Of a stretch of DNA of 64,000 nucleotides, positions 10,085-20,949 are shown one piece after another. The stretch's first letter is position 1; every line of letters starts with the position of its first letter. The notes beneath the pieces were generated by a model, which saw only the letters and a program-made list of their open reading frames with translations, was not told the origin of the DNA and searched no databases. The translations under genes were made by a program, and so were the position numbers. The stretch comes from Clonostachys chloroleuca. Lineage: Eukaryota > Ascomycota > Sordariomycetes > Hypocreales > Bionectriaceae. The stretch covers positions 30,566,001 to 30,630,000 of the forward strand of contig JBANAY010000003.1 in NCBI GenBank assembly GCA_037952775.1. The letters are read 5' to 3'.

Positions 10085-12102
10085 TCAATATGGTCTCCCA
10101 ACCAAAGGGGCCATCCCAATGAAAAGCATCCAGACGGACCGAGCCATGGGTCGATTAGCTGTGCTGTCTCCCATAATCAACCTTAGCACGGAGTGTATAT
10201 CTCGCGCTGTACTAAGGGGTACAAATCCGTCTCCGGACTGTGGTCTGAATTCGGCCGAGACATCTAAAGTTTCGTTTTCACTGCTATCTAGATTCTCATC
10301 GCTCTCCACAGGTACTTGTCCCAAGTAAGCTGCACGGTAGATGGAATGCATGTCGTCGATTGTTTTGATCCATGCTCGCACGAGACGATGATCAGACTTC
10401 CAAGAAACCAGCAGTCGTTGAATGAGCTCTAGGTACCCCTCGACGGCGCTCTTGTTCTGCTCTGTGGAGAATTCAGCATCATTTGCATATAAAATCCACA
10501 TGAAAGTGCTGGCAACCGATAAGAGTGACGCCGCAACCCAGGCGGACTGAAGATGCTGCACAGATATTCCACCTGCCCCGTAGAGATCCGTCAACATTTT
10601 CCCGACCAAGAGAGCATTTTCCACACACGTGGAAGCTAATGTTGGCTCTCGAAATAATAGAGACCAGCCAGCTGCGTCGGTGCTGTCTAAGATAATTGTC
10701 GTCCCGTCTAGATGTGGGAGATATGTTTGATGGGCAACGCAGTGACTACTTCTGATCAAGAAGTGCATGGCAACAAATGTGTGCCCATTCCCAATGGATG
10801 ACTGAATTTCATAGTTCCTTGCCGTCCATCGCATGGATGCGGGAAGTGCTGTCTCCCAGTTACACAAAGCATAGTGGCTCTTGAAGAAGGCGCTATTTGA
10901 ATCGGTGGGAGGGAGAGGATCTATGAACCGTTTGTTGCATATGTAAAAGATGCAGTGATCACCCCACAACACAACCGTCTTGACAAAGTATGGAAGTATA
11001 CCGACGTCAGAAGAGAGTCCAGAAAATGACTCGAGCGCCGATAAAGTCAGCCCTCTACTCGCCTCCTCGTATAGCAATCCTGCTTCTGAGCTAGGGAGAT
11101 AGACTGCCGTGGAATCCATAAAAATGGCCAACGGTTTCGTCAGGATAAATCCAAACAACCGATCAATCATCACACATGCCCAGAATGTTCGGCGTCTTAT
11201 CTCTTGCTCTCTCTCGCTTGTGCGCTCATGATATTCCTTGTTAAGCCTCATAATTTGAGCCATTCGGATCGCCGTACCTGCGAGCATCCAATGACTCGAT
11301 CCTGACCGGTTGAGAAGTTCAGAAAGGGCCAGCACAAGGTTTGCCTGGATGTTTACCACTGCATATATCCATGGTTAGTTACATGCCCCCTAACTTGCGG
11401 TGGAAAGTCTAACAAGTTTGTGATCCAGGATCGAGGACTGTCTGTGTTTAATCCCTAGGGTGTATATATATCTCTTGGACACCAAGCGGATCAGGAGGTG
11501 AAGGGGCCAACGTCTGTATAGACTTACCACTCGGTGTGAAAATTGAACCTTTAGCCCAGTCATTGGCAATAGTCGTGTAATGCTGGCAGAGGTCCGCCCC
11601 TGTCGCAAGCCCGAAGTCTTCTTGCACTTCTGAAGGCTTCAAATGTCGGGAGACTAAGCAGATAATCGCGGAGGTCAGAAATGGTGTCTTATCTGGGTCT
11701 TTTTCATAAGTCGATTTGTGAAGGAATGAACAAAAGACGGTCTGTAAATAGATTTCATAGAAGAGATCGAAAGACCGCCGTAGTGAGATGTTTGGCTGGT
11801 GGGCTGAGAATGGAGAAGAGTCTGGAGAATAGGCAACATGGCCTACTGAAGCTGGTGACAAAGAGTGTGGAAGTCTTCCTCCTTCGCGAACGTCCAAACC
11901 ACCTAGAGACTCATCCCAGGAGCAGTCTGCGTTCCTTGATCTGCATTGTCGACACCGGGGCTTCGTCCCGTCGCATTTCGTCTTTCTGCGCCGACTATGA
12001 TCGGTCAGCCATCTGGCTAGTGAGTAGACTATTGATCATGACGAACCAAATTTTGCAAGCTTGCAGTGTCCTACGCCGGGTCGAGTGAGGGGCTTGCTCC
12101 AT
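10085..12102 (-). CDS. Zn2Cys6 transcription factor (fungal-specific TF domain)
   Basis: Nuclear regulator. Three exons (12102..12047, 11994..11528, 11358..10085; introns 52 and 169 nt) give 598 aa in frame. The first intron lies within the zinc cluster, as is common: exon 1 ends TLQACKI and exon 2 resumes CRRRKTKCDG, then PRCRQCRSRNADC, completing all six cysteines. The fungal transcription-factor homology domain follows, with VVNIQANLVLALSELL, GTAIRMAQIM and RRTFWACVMIDRLFG in the expected order. The start is the first ATG before the zinc cluster (MEQAPHSTRRR). It is divergent from the MFS gene at 12511, and a CGG-N5-CCG site sits between them. It is therefore the first candidate to control cluster 1 and itself. 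The long second intron could be read differently, but the simple join restores conserved sequence. Confidence 0.9.
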
Positions 12103-12510
12103 GGTTGTTCCCGATCGTATCGCTGGCACAACCGAAGCGAGACAGGGCGAGTTGAGAGGGGGAGGGAAGGCATATCTCGGCTGGGCCGGCGAGAAAGTCA
12201 TTTTGGCCGCGGATAAGCATGGGGCAGTCATCGGATGAGCCGAAGTGGAGTTTATCGTAGGCGGAGTCCACACAGATGCGTACGATTTACCCTTTATCAT
12301 CCTTTAGAGTGGGTTAGGCTATCTTGAGCCGTCCCCAGACCCCACGCCAGTTGGGAATCAACCTTCTTTTGATGACGAGACGCGAAGTATAAAGCTACGT
12401 TGAGTGGTACCATGTTCCAGGCGGAGAGAGTCTGAGACAACTTTCTGAATCATTGATGATCCTACTCTTCTCCTCCAACCACACGTCCTTCGGACTACAC
12501 CGAATCAAAA
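12103..12510. promoter_or_regulatory. Divergent promoter between regulator and transporter
   Basis: A 408-bp bidirectional region between the regulator (minus) and the MFS gene (plus). It contains the CGG-N5-CCG site at 12232..12242 and several other CGG/CCG triplets near 12180..12215. Long antisense frames here overlap the 5' end of the regulator and are not genes. Confidence 0.6.
12232..12242. promoter_or_regulatory. Candidate Zn2Cys6 site, CGG-N5-CCG
   Basis: TCGGATGAGCCGA, 130 bp upstream of the regulator ATG and 269 bp upstream of the MFS ATG. It matches the TCGG-N3-AGCCGA pattern of the sites at 7709 and 9788. Confidence 0.5.
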
Positions 12511-14225
12511 ATGTCAAACAACAACCAACAATCAGGTCTTGACATGAAAAGTGCTGACTGCGGCAAAACAACGAGTGAAAATGGAGACAGCGAGATAACC
12601 TTTGACCCAGCTGTTATCAAGAAGCTCAAGCTCAAGACTGACCTGATCCTACTTCCAATTCTGTCAATTGCCTACCTATTCAAGTCTGCTTCCCAAATCT
12701 CTTCTGATGCGAATGCTTTGAGACCTGCAGTACAATTAGCTAACTGTTGAGATTTAGCTCTCTTGCTCGGAGTAATATCTCAAACGCGAATACTGCAGGG
12801 CTTACCAAGGATCTTCATCTCCAAGGGAACCAGTTCAACCAAGCTCTCACGTACTACCAGATCCCTTTCATCATCTTCGGTCCGCTTGTGACAATGCTTA
12901 CAAAACAGTTCGGCGCCAAGATTACGATCCCTGTGATGATGATAGGCTTTGGCACTCCGTCTTTGGCAACGGCATTTGTTCACAACTTCGGGGAGCTGGT
13001 CGCCTGTCGGGTCCTCGTTGGTGTCTTCGAGTCTGGCTTCCTGGCATCGTACGTACTACAGTACAGGGAGAAACTTGCATCCGCATGCTAATCCCCCTTT
13101 TACAGAGTCATTTACTATCTATCTCTTTGGTATACGCGCACAGAACTCGCCAGCCGGATTGGAATATTCTACGCGGCCTTGACGTCCTCGTCTGCATTCG
13201 GTGGCTTGCTTGCTTTTGGAATGTTCCAACTGAATAGTGACAAGTATTTCCAATGGTCATACTTGTTCATTCTTGAGGGAAGTTTGTCTCTTTTCTGGGC
13301 CATTCTAACCTTCTTGGTCCTTCCACGTCAGACCTCGACCGCTTGGTTCCTTAGCAAGCAGGAGAGGGATATCGCCGCAGCTCGGTTGGCACAGGATTCC
13401 GTGGCCTCCGCAGAGAGTAAATTTAACCTCAAGGAGTCATTTTCTGAGTTCTTCACGGTTCACGGCTACATCCGGATTGTGATCTCATTCATTTCGGGGA
13501 CTATTCTCACCTCCAATGCTAACTTCTTAGCCATGATTGTCCGCCGGTTGGGTTTCAGCGTGATAAAGACGAATCTTGTGAGAAATTATTCCAGCTCTTC
13601 TGTCTCCCGAAGAAGCATTTACTAACTTCTAGTAGTACACCGTTGCTCCTGCCCTCACTGGTGCTGTTTTCCTTGTGGCTTGGTGCAAGCTGTCTGATAG
13701 ACTCCGAGAAAGAGGCTTTCATATGGCTGCCTCGGCGATCGTCAGTTTAATCGGCTACGTAATTCTATCAACCATCGACACAAACAACACGTCCGTCCTA
13801 TACTTCGCCATGTTCTTGTGTACTATAGGAGTAAGCCTCACGTCACATTCTCTGAATTATGAGGAGCTACGCTAACACCTGGGTAGGCTTATCCTGCAAC
13901 ACCTATCGGGTCGACGTGGATGCTTTCCAACATTCCCAACCTCAACGCGCGAGCAATGACTAGTGGTCTTTACATCTCGTTCGCAAATTGCGCAGGTCTT
14001 CTTTCAAGCAATATATATCATGAATGGGAATCTCCTCGTTACCAAACCAGTCTCTCCACGAACATCGGGATGAGTATTGCACTTATCACAATCACTAGTT
14101 CATATGGACTATGGATGAGATGGGAGAACAAGCGTCGAGATAATGCCACAGGGCTTTCATTGGACGAGAGCACATCAGGGGGAATCAACAATGCAAGGGA
14201 TCCTCGCTTCAGATTCCAGGTGTAA
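12511..14225 (+). CDS. MFS transporter, allantoate-permease (DAL5-like, ACS) type
   Basis: Plasma-membrane uptake carrier for organic anions or small nitrogen compounds. Five exons (12511..12683, 12758..13048, 13106..13577, 13636..13830, 13887..14225) with 56-74 nt introns give 489 aa in frame. Splicing restores family sequence: IAYLFN joined to SLARSNISNANTAGL (the loop after helix 1), GFLAS joined to VIYYLSLWYTRTELASRIG (helix 4-5 region), then helices 7-12. The third intron uses the second of two AGs (ends 13635), because the first would leave an in-frame TAG. The N-terminal 45 residues are hydrophilic and the tail is short and charged. It is divergent from the cluster-1 regulator, so it is probably its target. 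The substrate cannot be read; with D-amino-acid oxidase nearby, a peptide or amide derivative is plausible. Confidence 0.9.
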
Positions 14226-14519
14226 TCTATATCAACCCAACGAGAGGAAGTTGTTCCGCTACCCAAATCCATGTACGAACGCCTTGAATTCCCTGGGAAA
14301 CATTCGTTAGTACTCTTGATTATTAGGTTTATATTTATGATTATTTGTGTTCTTATTTTAATGGCCACAAGCCCCTTTTTTATCATATCTTACTTTGCAT
14401 GCGGTTCATATTGAGTGATAATTCGGGTCATGAACAGGTCAAGATGCACGACATGGTAAGATATTCTACTATCGAAGTATGCTACAAGGATCTGGAATAG
14501 GAGAAGTAGAATGCCGCAT

Positions 14520-16200
14520 TTAAGAGCTGTACCTAAACATCTTGTCCTCAATGTCCGTCAGATCAGTCTTGGGCATGCCGTTCTTATCAAGGACAACATG
14601 AGTAGATGCTTGAGGACCACTCTCTACCATAGCAAGATCTCGTTTCTTATTTTCCCGAGTGCAAATGACACGATACAATCCCGACACGAGATATAGAGTG
14701 ACCCATGTGACGATGGCTGTAATGACGCCGTTGGTGTATCTTGGGCTTTCGGTCCATAGCTGAGGCGATCCGATGCATCCTGCGCAGTAGCCAATGAAGA
14801 ACATTGTGTTGACAGTAGCGCGCTTTGTATTTCCCTTGATGTTGGAAGCGGAAAGAGATAGAAGAACGGACATGACAGCACTAGCACAAGACGCCTGAGA
14901 TTGTTAGCCATTTGGCTGCGCCTTGACTTTGGATTGGAAACTAAACTTACCAGCCATGCCGCCACGATGACACCCCAACGGGAACTCTGAAGGAAGCTTC
15001 AGCAAAAGGACACAACCTACGAGGGGTGTGATGTTCAAGATCCAGACCACAAGGACTCTGTTCTTTGGGAAAATCTTGCAAAGGGCAACACCAATCCAAA
15101 TAAAGCATATCTGGACAGCTCCAGAGGGCGCGGTGAAAAGCATGGTCTGGAGTTTGCTGTAGCCGATCCTGTTGATCATCAATGTTGCAAAGGTCAACAC
15201 AGGGGATTGCATCGTGACCAAGACGCCGAACATGAAGATGAACCAAGCCCTGGAGTCCAGCATCGTTTCTTTAAACTGTTCCATGGAAAAGGACTCCTTA
15301 TCGCCACCTTCACGATCCTGTGCCATCCGCGCGGACAGAATCTCTTTCTCTCTCGCGTTAAGAAACCAAGCATCTTTCGGCCCGGAAGGCATCAGGGTGA
15401 AGAATCCAATTCCAGCGGATACTGTCAAAGCGCCGCAAACCAGGAACATGGTTCTCCAAGGCTGAAGGGGAAGTGCGGTATTTTTGCCGATGCCGTACAT
15501 GATCAAGCAACCGAGGACCTGGGCGAGACCGTTCATCGTAACCCAAATAGCTGTGCGCGTTGCGTGCTCCTCCTTGCGCCACCAGATAGAAGTTATTGTC
15601 ACGAACGCAGGGGAGACGGCGCCTTCGAAGAAACCGAGGAGGAAGCGGACGGTGGCGAAGCCGGCAAAGTTTTGAGGCGCGGCGAGGCAGAGGCAGATGA
15701 TGCCCCAGACAACTCTATATGATCAGGGATAGTCAGCCAAGTGCCTCTACGTGGGATTGGGGCAGTTACTCGTACACTGTTGCACCAACAAACTTGGTGA
15801 GAGGGAAACGACTCATGAGGTAGATGAATGGGTATTCCGATACAAGTTGGCCGACGTAGAAGATCGAGCTGGTCCAAGAGTATTCCTTGCTAGTTAAGTT
15901 GAGGTCGTCGATGAGACCGAAGACACCGGCGTAACTAAGACTCTGCTTATCGAGATATTGCAGCATGAAGGTGAAGCACATCTAAAGTTGCTAGACTGTT
16001 ATTCGACATTTTTCTTAACATGGAAGAAGCGGATGAACACTTACGAATGGCAGGACCACCATGTCAATTTTCCTGAGCACTCTTTTCTCCTCTTCAGGAG
16101 TGAAGGTTGCTTCTACGGTTTCGCCAACCCGCTCATCGCTACCGGCCTCGTCGGCAACCTTGCCCGTATTCGTGGGCTTGAGATCAATTGATGTAGTCAT
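14520..16200 (-). pseudogene. Second allantoate-permease-type MFS transporter, with an apparent single-base frameshift
   Basis: Four exons (16200..16045, 15981..15776, 15714..14951, 14894..14520; introns 56-63 nt) show a full ACS-type transporter: LQYLDKQSLSYAG after helix 1, RFLLGFFEGAVSP at helix 4, and SASNIKGNTKRATVNTMFF towards the C-terminus. The exon lengths sum to 1501, one base too many. In exon 3 the reading LKLPSE changes frame at the TT of GAGTTCCCGTTGG (plus-strand A's 14983..14984). After it the conserved GVIVAAWLASC appears in another frame. As written, translation would stop just after the next splice and lose the last helices. This is either a recent pseudogene or an assembly error in one base. 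It is divergent from the amidohydrolase at 16809. Confidence 0.8.
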
Positions 16201-16808
16201 GTTGGAGAGAGCTGCTTTCGTTTGAGGGACGATTGATTCTCAGTTGGCAGGAGTTGGCGGCCGGGTAAAGGGTCGAGTATTTATCGACAACGCCATCCCA
16301 GCAGTATGGATCATTTGACTTTTGAGGAGACAGCGGTTATCAACCAGGTATCCACCCTATTCCCCAGGTTTATCGCATCACCATGGCCCAGAACGAATTT
16401 CCTATCACTCTAATCCGGGGTAGTCCACGTTGCCGAGCGGGGCGTGGTCGTCGGAACGATGGACGCAGCGTCGGTAGTCTGCCACTTGGTCGCGGAACGA
16501 TGCCACTCTGCCTGTTGATGACTCCACTGCTCATGTCTCTGACAGATAACTCGCTGGATTATATGTGGATGGTGTCAAACCAATATCCAACAGCTGATCA
16601 TATCCCCACGGGTCTAAGCTTCCGCGTGTCATCGACAAACGTGGGATCCGTCAACGGAGTGATATGAGGGGAAGCGTTTCTGCAGTATAAATGATAGGGC
16701 AAACCTAATGTTCTTCCTCGCAGCTAAATACATGCTTTGTTTATTTCCAACCTCTCCTTTGCCTTCTATTAGCCATCGGTCTACCTTGATCATTAAGAGT
16801 ACAACATC
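16201..16808. promoter_or_regulatory. Divergent promoter of MFS and amidohydrolase genes
   Basis: A 608-bp bidirectional region, no gene. CGGAACGATG occurs twice (near 16454 and 16494), preceded by GTCGT and GTCG, a possible direct-repeat regulator site. I did not find the CGG-N5-CCG palindrome of the other cluster-1 promoters here. Confidence 0.5.
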
Positions 16809-18143
16809 ATGGCGCCTCAACCGTCTGACATCAAGCCTTGGCTTCAGGGCGGGCCCAACGCCCGTGTCTTTGTGAATGCCAATGTCGTAGATGTCGCCGC
16901 GTCGGCAATCATTCCCAATGCCACGGTGAGGGTCTCCAACGGAAAGATCGAATCCGTCACCACGGGTTCCCCCAGCTCCCCTCCAGCAGGCTACACAGTC
17001 GTCGACTTGGAAGGTAAATACCTATCCCCCGGTCTCTTCGACTCTCATGTCCACTTCTGTGCTGTCCCTGGATTTGGCGATTTGTCCATGGCATTTGGCA
17101 ATGACAACGACGTTATGGTCCTGCGTCAGCCATATGTCGCCTCGCAGATGCTGCACCGCGGCTTCACCAGCGTCCGCGACTGCGGTGGTGCCCAGCTCGC
17201 CCTGAAGGAGGCGATCGAGGACGGTGTCTTCCCCGGGCCCAGATTGTTTATTGCTGGCCACGCCCTCTCCCAGGCTGGTGGCCACGGTGATATCCGTGGT
17301 CTTCACGACGCAACAGAGTGCTGCGGCGGCCACACCAATGGACTGGGCCGCCTCTGCAACGGCGTGCCGGAGTGCATGACGGCCGTCAGAGAGGAGATCC
17401 GCCGCGGTGCTGATTTCATCAAGATCATGGGCTCTGGTGGTGTCTCCACGCCCACCGACAAGCTTGAACACCTTCAATTTACCGTCGCTGAGATCAAGGC
17501 CATGGTCGAGTGCGCTGACAATGCGGGCACATTCGTCACAGCCCATGCGTACACATCCAAAGCCATCCGACACTGCATCGACAATGGCGTACGCGGCATT
17601 GAGCATGGGAACTTTGTGGATGAGGAAACAGCCAAGATCATGGTCGAGAAGGGAATATACCTCACACCGACGCTGATATCCTACAACCAAATGGCTTCCG
17701 AGAAGTGGCAGGGCTACTTACCTCCTGCCTCGCAGGAGAAGAACACGGCCGTGTTCAAGGCGGGTTTGACGGCTTTAAAGATTGCACACGATGCGGGAGT
17801 GAAGCTCTGCTACGGTAGCGACCTCTTAGGCCCTCTGGGTTTGGCCCAGACTGAAGAGTTCAAGATCCGTGCCCAGGTGCTACCTCCAGCGGCGGTCCTG
17901 CGCAGCGCGACCATTGTCCCAGCTGAGATGATGGGAGTGCAGGATAGTCTTGGGCAGGTGAAGGAAGGATTTATTGCGGATTTGTTAGTGCTGGACAAGA
18001 ACCCGCTGGAGGACGTGACGATCCTAGATGATACCGAGACCAACGTTTTCGGCGTGCTTAAGGAGGGCAGAGTATACAAGAGCAGATGGCAGGGCTTGAA
18101 GGAGGATCCCCCTATTCCCATCAAGATCAAGGCCGCTTTATAG
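16809..18143 (+). CDS. Metal-dependent amidohydrolase (imidazolonepropionase/prolidase-like)
   Basis: Intronless, 444 aa. The binuclear-metal amidohydrolase fold is evident: DSHVHF near residue 78 gives the HxH ligands; the Lys in FIKIMGSGG (about 205) is the usual carboxylated bridging residue. VTAHAYT (about 242) and IEHGNF (about 262) give two histidines, and YGSDLLG (about 337) the catalytic Asp. The C-terminal GQVKEGFIADLLVLDKNPLEDV is the return of the small beta-sandwich domain. Relatives hydrolyse amide or lactam bonds, including Xaa-Pro dipeptides, N-acyl amino acids and mycotoxin amides; the substrate here is not determined. No signal peptide, so cytosolic. It shares a divergent promoter with the damaged MFS gene and ends 50 bp from the convergent regulator. 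Together with D-amino-acid oxidase it suggests release and oxidation of an amide-bound D-amino acid (inference). Confidence 0.92.
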   Translation: MAPQPSDIKPWLQGGPNARVFVNANVVDVAASAIIPNATVRVSNGKIESVTTGSPSSPPAGYTVVDLEGKYLSPGLFDSHVHFCAVPGFGDLSMAFGNDNDVMVLRQPYVASQMLHRGFTSVRDCGGAQLALKEAIEDGVFPGPRLFIAGHALSQAGGHGDIRGLHDATECCGGHTNGLGRLCNGVPECMTAVREEIRRGADFIKIMGSGGVSTPTDKLEHLQFTVAEIKAMVECADNAGTFVTAHAYTSKAIRHCIDNGVRGIEHGNFVDEETAKIMVEKGIYLTPTLISYNQMASEKWQGYLPPASQEKNTAVFKAGLTALKIAHDAGVKLCYGSDLLGPLGLAQTEEFKIRAQVLPPAAVLRSATIVPAEMMGVQDSLGQVKEGFIADLLVLDKNPLEDVTILDDTETNVFGVLKEGRVYKSRWQGLKEDPPIPIKIKAAL

Positions 18144-18193
18144 AAACAAACGACCATACATTTTTCAAAAAAGTACAAACGTTTAAATGAGAG

Positions 18194-20704
18194 TTACAAC
18201 TGACTAAAGTCTAACACGTCCATCCCTGTTAGCTCCATCAGGAACGTTTGCTCATCGCCAAACCCTGCTACCGGGAAGAGGCCTTCTCCTGTCTGAAAGC
18301 CTTGCAGCAAGGGAGCCTCTGAGAATTCGGTGGAGGTGGTTGCAGTCAGAGATGATTCCGTTAGTGTAGGTTGAGCGGGCACCCAAGTGTTGGTTCTCTC
18401 GACGTCGAGATCGTAAGGAGATATCGAATCAGATGGCTGTAGCATACTTGGCACTTCAGCCCGTAGTGGGGGCGATGAAGAGTCGCCACGAGGCTGATGG
18501 TTTGCCCGGGATAACCACTGAGCCCACCGATTATAATCGGCAGCCGTTGCAGGTGTGCCAACAGACAGCGGCGGTTGGGGGCTCTGGCCAGCTGCGTAGA
18601 GCTTTGCGATGGCCTCATCTGCAATTTTTTGCAGTGCCTCAACAAACCGCACGCCAATCTGGGCTGTCACAATCCCAGCAGACATTTTCTTAAGGCAGCT
18701 GAGCCCAAATCCTACTAAGGCTTCATAGTCCGAAGGCCTTTCCAAAATACCCGCCAGTATGGTCACGATTGTAGCAATGCTGCAGCCCTGGAAGTCGGTA
18801 AATGAGAACCTCGTCATGTTTCCGGTGGTGGCGATACTCTCAAACAGGTGCAACATCTTCCGTGCCGCCCTAATGCAGGCCGAAGAGAGAGCATACACAG
18901 ATTCGTCGGGCTTGTCACTATTCATCTCTAGGTTACTCGTGGCTCCTAGGCGGGTACGCAAATAGTACCGGACGACAGTGACAGTATAGGATTTACCCAT
19001 GGCTATCCATGCGTAGTAGTAGTTCAGATAGAGATGGAAGATACCCCGATAGGACGGTTCTTTTGGGTGAACTTTGAAAACTTTGAAGTGCGAGGGAAGA
19101 GACCGCTTCCATTCCTTCAAATCAGCCTCAGCTTGGTTGTATAATGTCATCCTTGCACGCTGAGTTGTGCAGTTGCTATACATCATCAGCAATTTCTCAT
19201 ACGCCTATTGCTCGCGCGGGGAATAGGCCTACCCAATTTCAATTGCACGATCAAGGACCATCGCAAGTCTGGCATTGGCAGCCTGCTGTATCAGGTTGTC
19301 GAACTTTTGTTCCGTGTCTATTGGCAGGCATGGTTTCGGTAAAGGAACTGTGATTATGCTTGGCTCAATCGCGCGGGGGCGGTTGAGCTTGACGGCTGTA
19401 ATCCTGGAAAGAGCGTCAGTCCAGCCATGGCATGTCAAACAAACAATTCCACAGAATCTAACCTTTCCAGCGCATAAATGGACCACCAGGTTCTATGGCG
19501 AGTTTCATTCTCTCGGTCAGTCAACGATGGATCATCGGTACACTGGTGAAGGTCGAATTCCAAGGCCTTCCTCAACGCAAGCCCCAAGTAAACGTAGGAG
19601 GAGTTCAGGGCGCTGAGTGGCATCAAGTAGACACCCACGAGATACAGAGCCTGAATCGAGTAGAGTGAGGGCATTTCTATTAGGTCGGGAACCAAGGTGC
19701 GTATCTGGCGGTGAAAAATAGTACATGGATCCCCATCCTCACTTGGAGACCTGTTATGTGAGCCTTCGGGTTTCTCGAGCGATGTGAACTGGCTTCCCAG
19801 GGCAAAGGCGGCGAGGGCCAGGCTAATGAAGCCAGCATCTGTGCGAAGGGGGGATTGGGTGTCGTTGTAGAACTCATCGATTTGTGACAGAAGTTGCCCC
19901 TGGTCGAAGAAGAAAAATATGTCGGTCCCACGGTGTATACAGACGTAAAGTAGGAAATCGGCAACAGGTCGAGGAGGAAAGACATCGATCGCCCGCTGCA
20001 GCCGACGAAGATCCCAAGGTTGCAACATTCGGGGTCCAGTGATTCTCTAGAATCCATTAGGACAATCAGAAACTCTAGATATATATTCCGCCGTATCTCT
20101 TTCTCTTACTGCTTGCATAGCCACAATTTCTTGGGCTTCGGGCTGGCTTTCCTCGTCGAGGGTGAAGGCCTCTCGCAGTCGTGATAGGAACCTTGGCCAT
20201 ATCGTTCTTTCCGTCTGATCTAAATGTAATATTTGATTATTTACAATCCTTGGTCCGATTTTGTCCTCGGGGATATTTGAGGCCAATACTTACGACTGTT
20301 GATGGTTATATGTCCTTCGGGGGAGTCTTTGGAGGTGTTGAGTTCGCGTACTGTTGCTGTCACTGAGGCGGGGGTTTGGATAAACTCCTCAGAGGACGTC
20401 ACCTCCCTATTTCCAGATTAACACGAATAAAATGTAGAGTGCTCATCCTCTGCTTGCACCTACTTGTCGAATCGGCAGGACAACTGCTTCTGGGCACATC
20501 TCTGACAGATCCCGCCTGCTGTCTCTATACATTTACTCTTTCTCGATTTGCACTGCTCACATCTGCAATCGTACTCAGTACAGGGGTTACCACAAAATGA
20601 CGGGTCACTTACGCTCTGGGTGCTCTTTTCCGCTGGCTGTCGGGAACGCGTCTCCGACGCCGCCGACGGGCCAGAGCGGCAGAGTTCACGCCTGGCACAG
20701 GCAT
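18194..20704 (-). CDS. Zn2Cys6 transcription factor, seven exons
   Basis: Nuclear regulator of 716 aa. Exons 20704..20613, 20562..20464, 20406..20294, 20219..20110, 20046..19463, 19403..19233 and 19175..18194 sum to 2151 nt, in frame; introns are 50-74 nt. The first intron lies just before the first zinc-cluster cysteine: RKRAPRA joins CEQCKSRKSKC, then GGICQRCAQKQLSC. The start MPVPGVNSAALA is chosen because this frame alone continues into the basic RKRAPRA motif. The middle region holds the fungal transcription-factor domain (ALRKALEFDLHQ, RHRTWWSIYALERI) and the C-terminal 150 residues are Ser/Pro/Thr-rich and acidic, as in activation domains. It is convergent with the amidohydrolase. A transposon lies only 218 bp upstream of its ATG, so its promoter may have been altered. 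Confidence 0.9.
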
Positions 20705-20922
20705 AGCCAGTCATGAGTCCCGACGTTACATTCCAATGCACATGCGATGGATACAGTCGGTTCAATGGCCATGGGATGAGTGAGGGGTTGAGACATGGCA
20801 GACTGCCGACGTTATCGGGAAAGTGGACTTTAACTTTGTGGCAGATTGCCGAAGCGGGACCGCTTATCACAACTACCCTAGACCCGTTGATATGTAATTA
20901 TCACAAAATCATTCGACGGTTA

Positions 20923-20949
20923 AGTCGCGACCCTAGTCAACCGCCCACC
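20923..20949 (+). repeat. Left terminal inverted repeat of the transposon
   Basis: 27 bp; pairs with 22726..22752 with one G/A difference. Preceded by TA. Confidence 0.88.

Noticed and set aside
11681..12088. 135-codon plus-strand frame over the regulator 5' end
   Set aside because: Antisense to the zinc-cluster exons, which splice into a complete Zn2Cys6 motif.
16440..16505. Possible CGG-N5-CCG site in the amidohydrolase promoter
   Set aside because: CGG and CCG triplets are present but none in the required inverted spacing; only a CGGAACGATG direct repeat was noted.
17022..17690. 222-codon open frame antisense to the amidohydrolase
   Set aside because: Shadow frame; the sense strand carries every metal-ligand motif.
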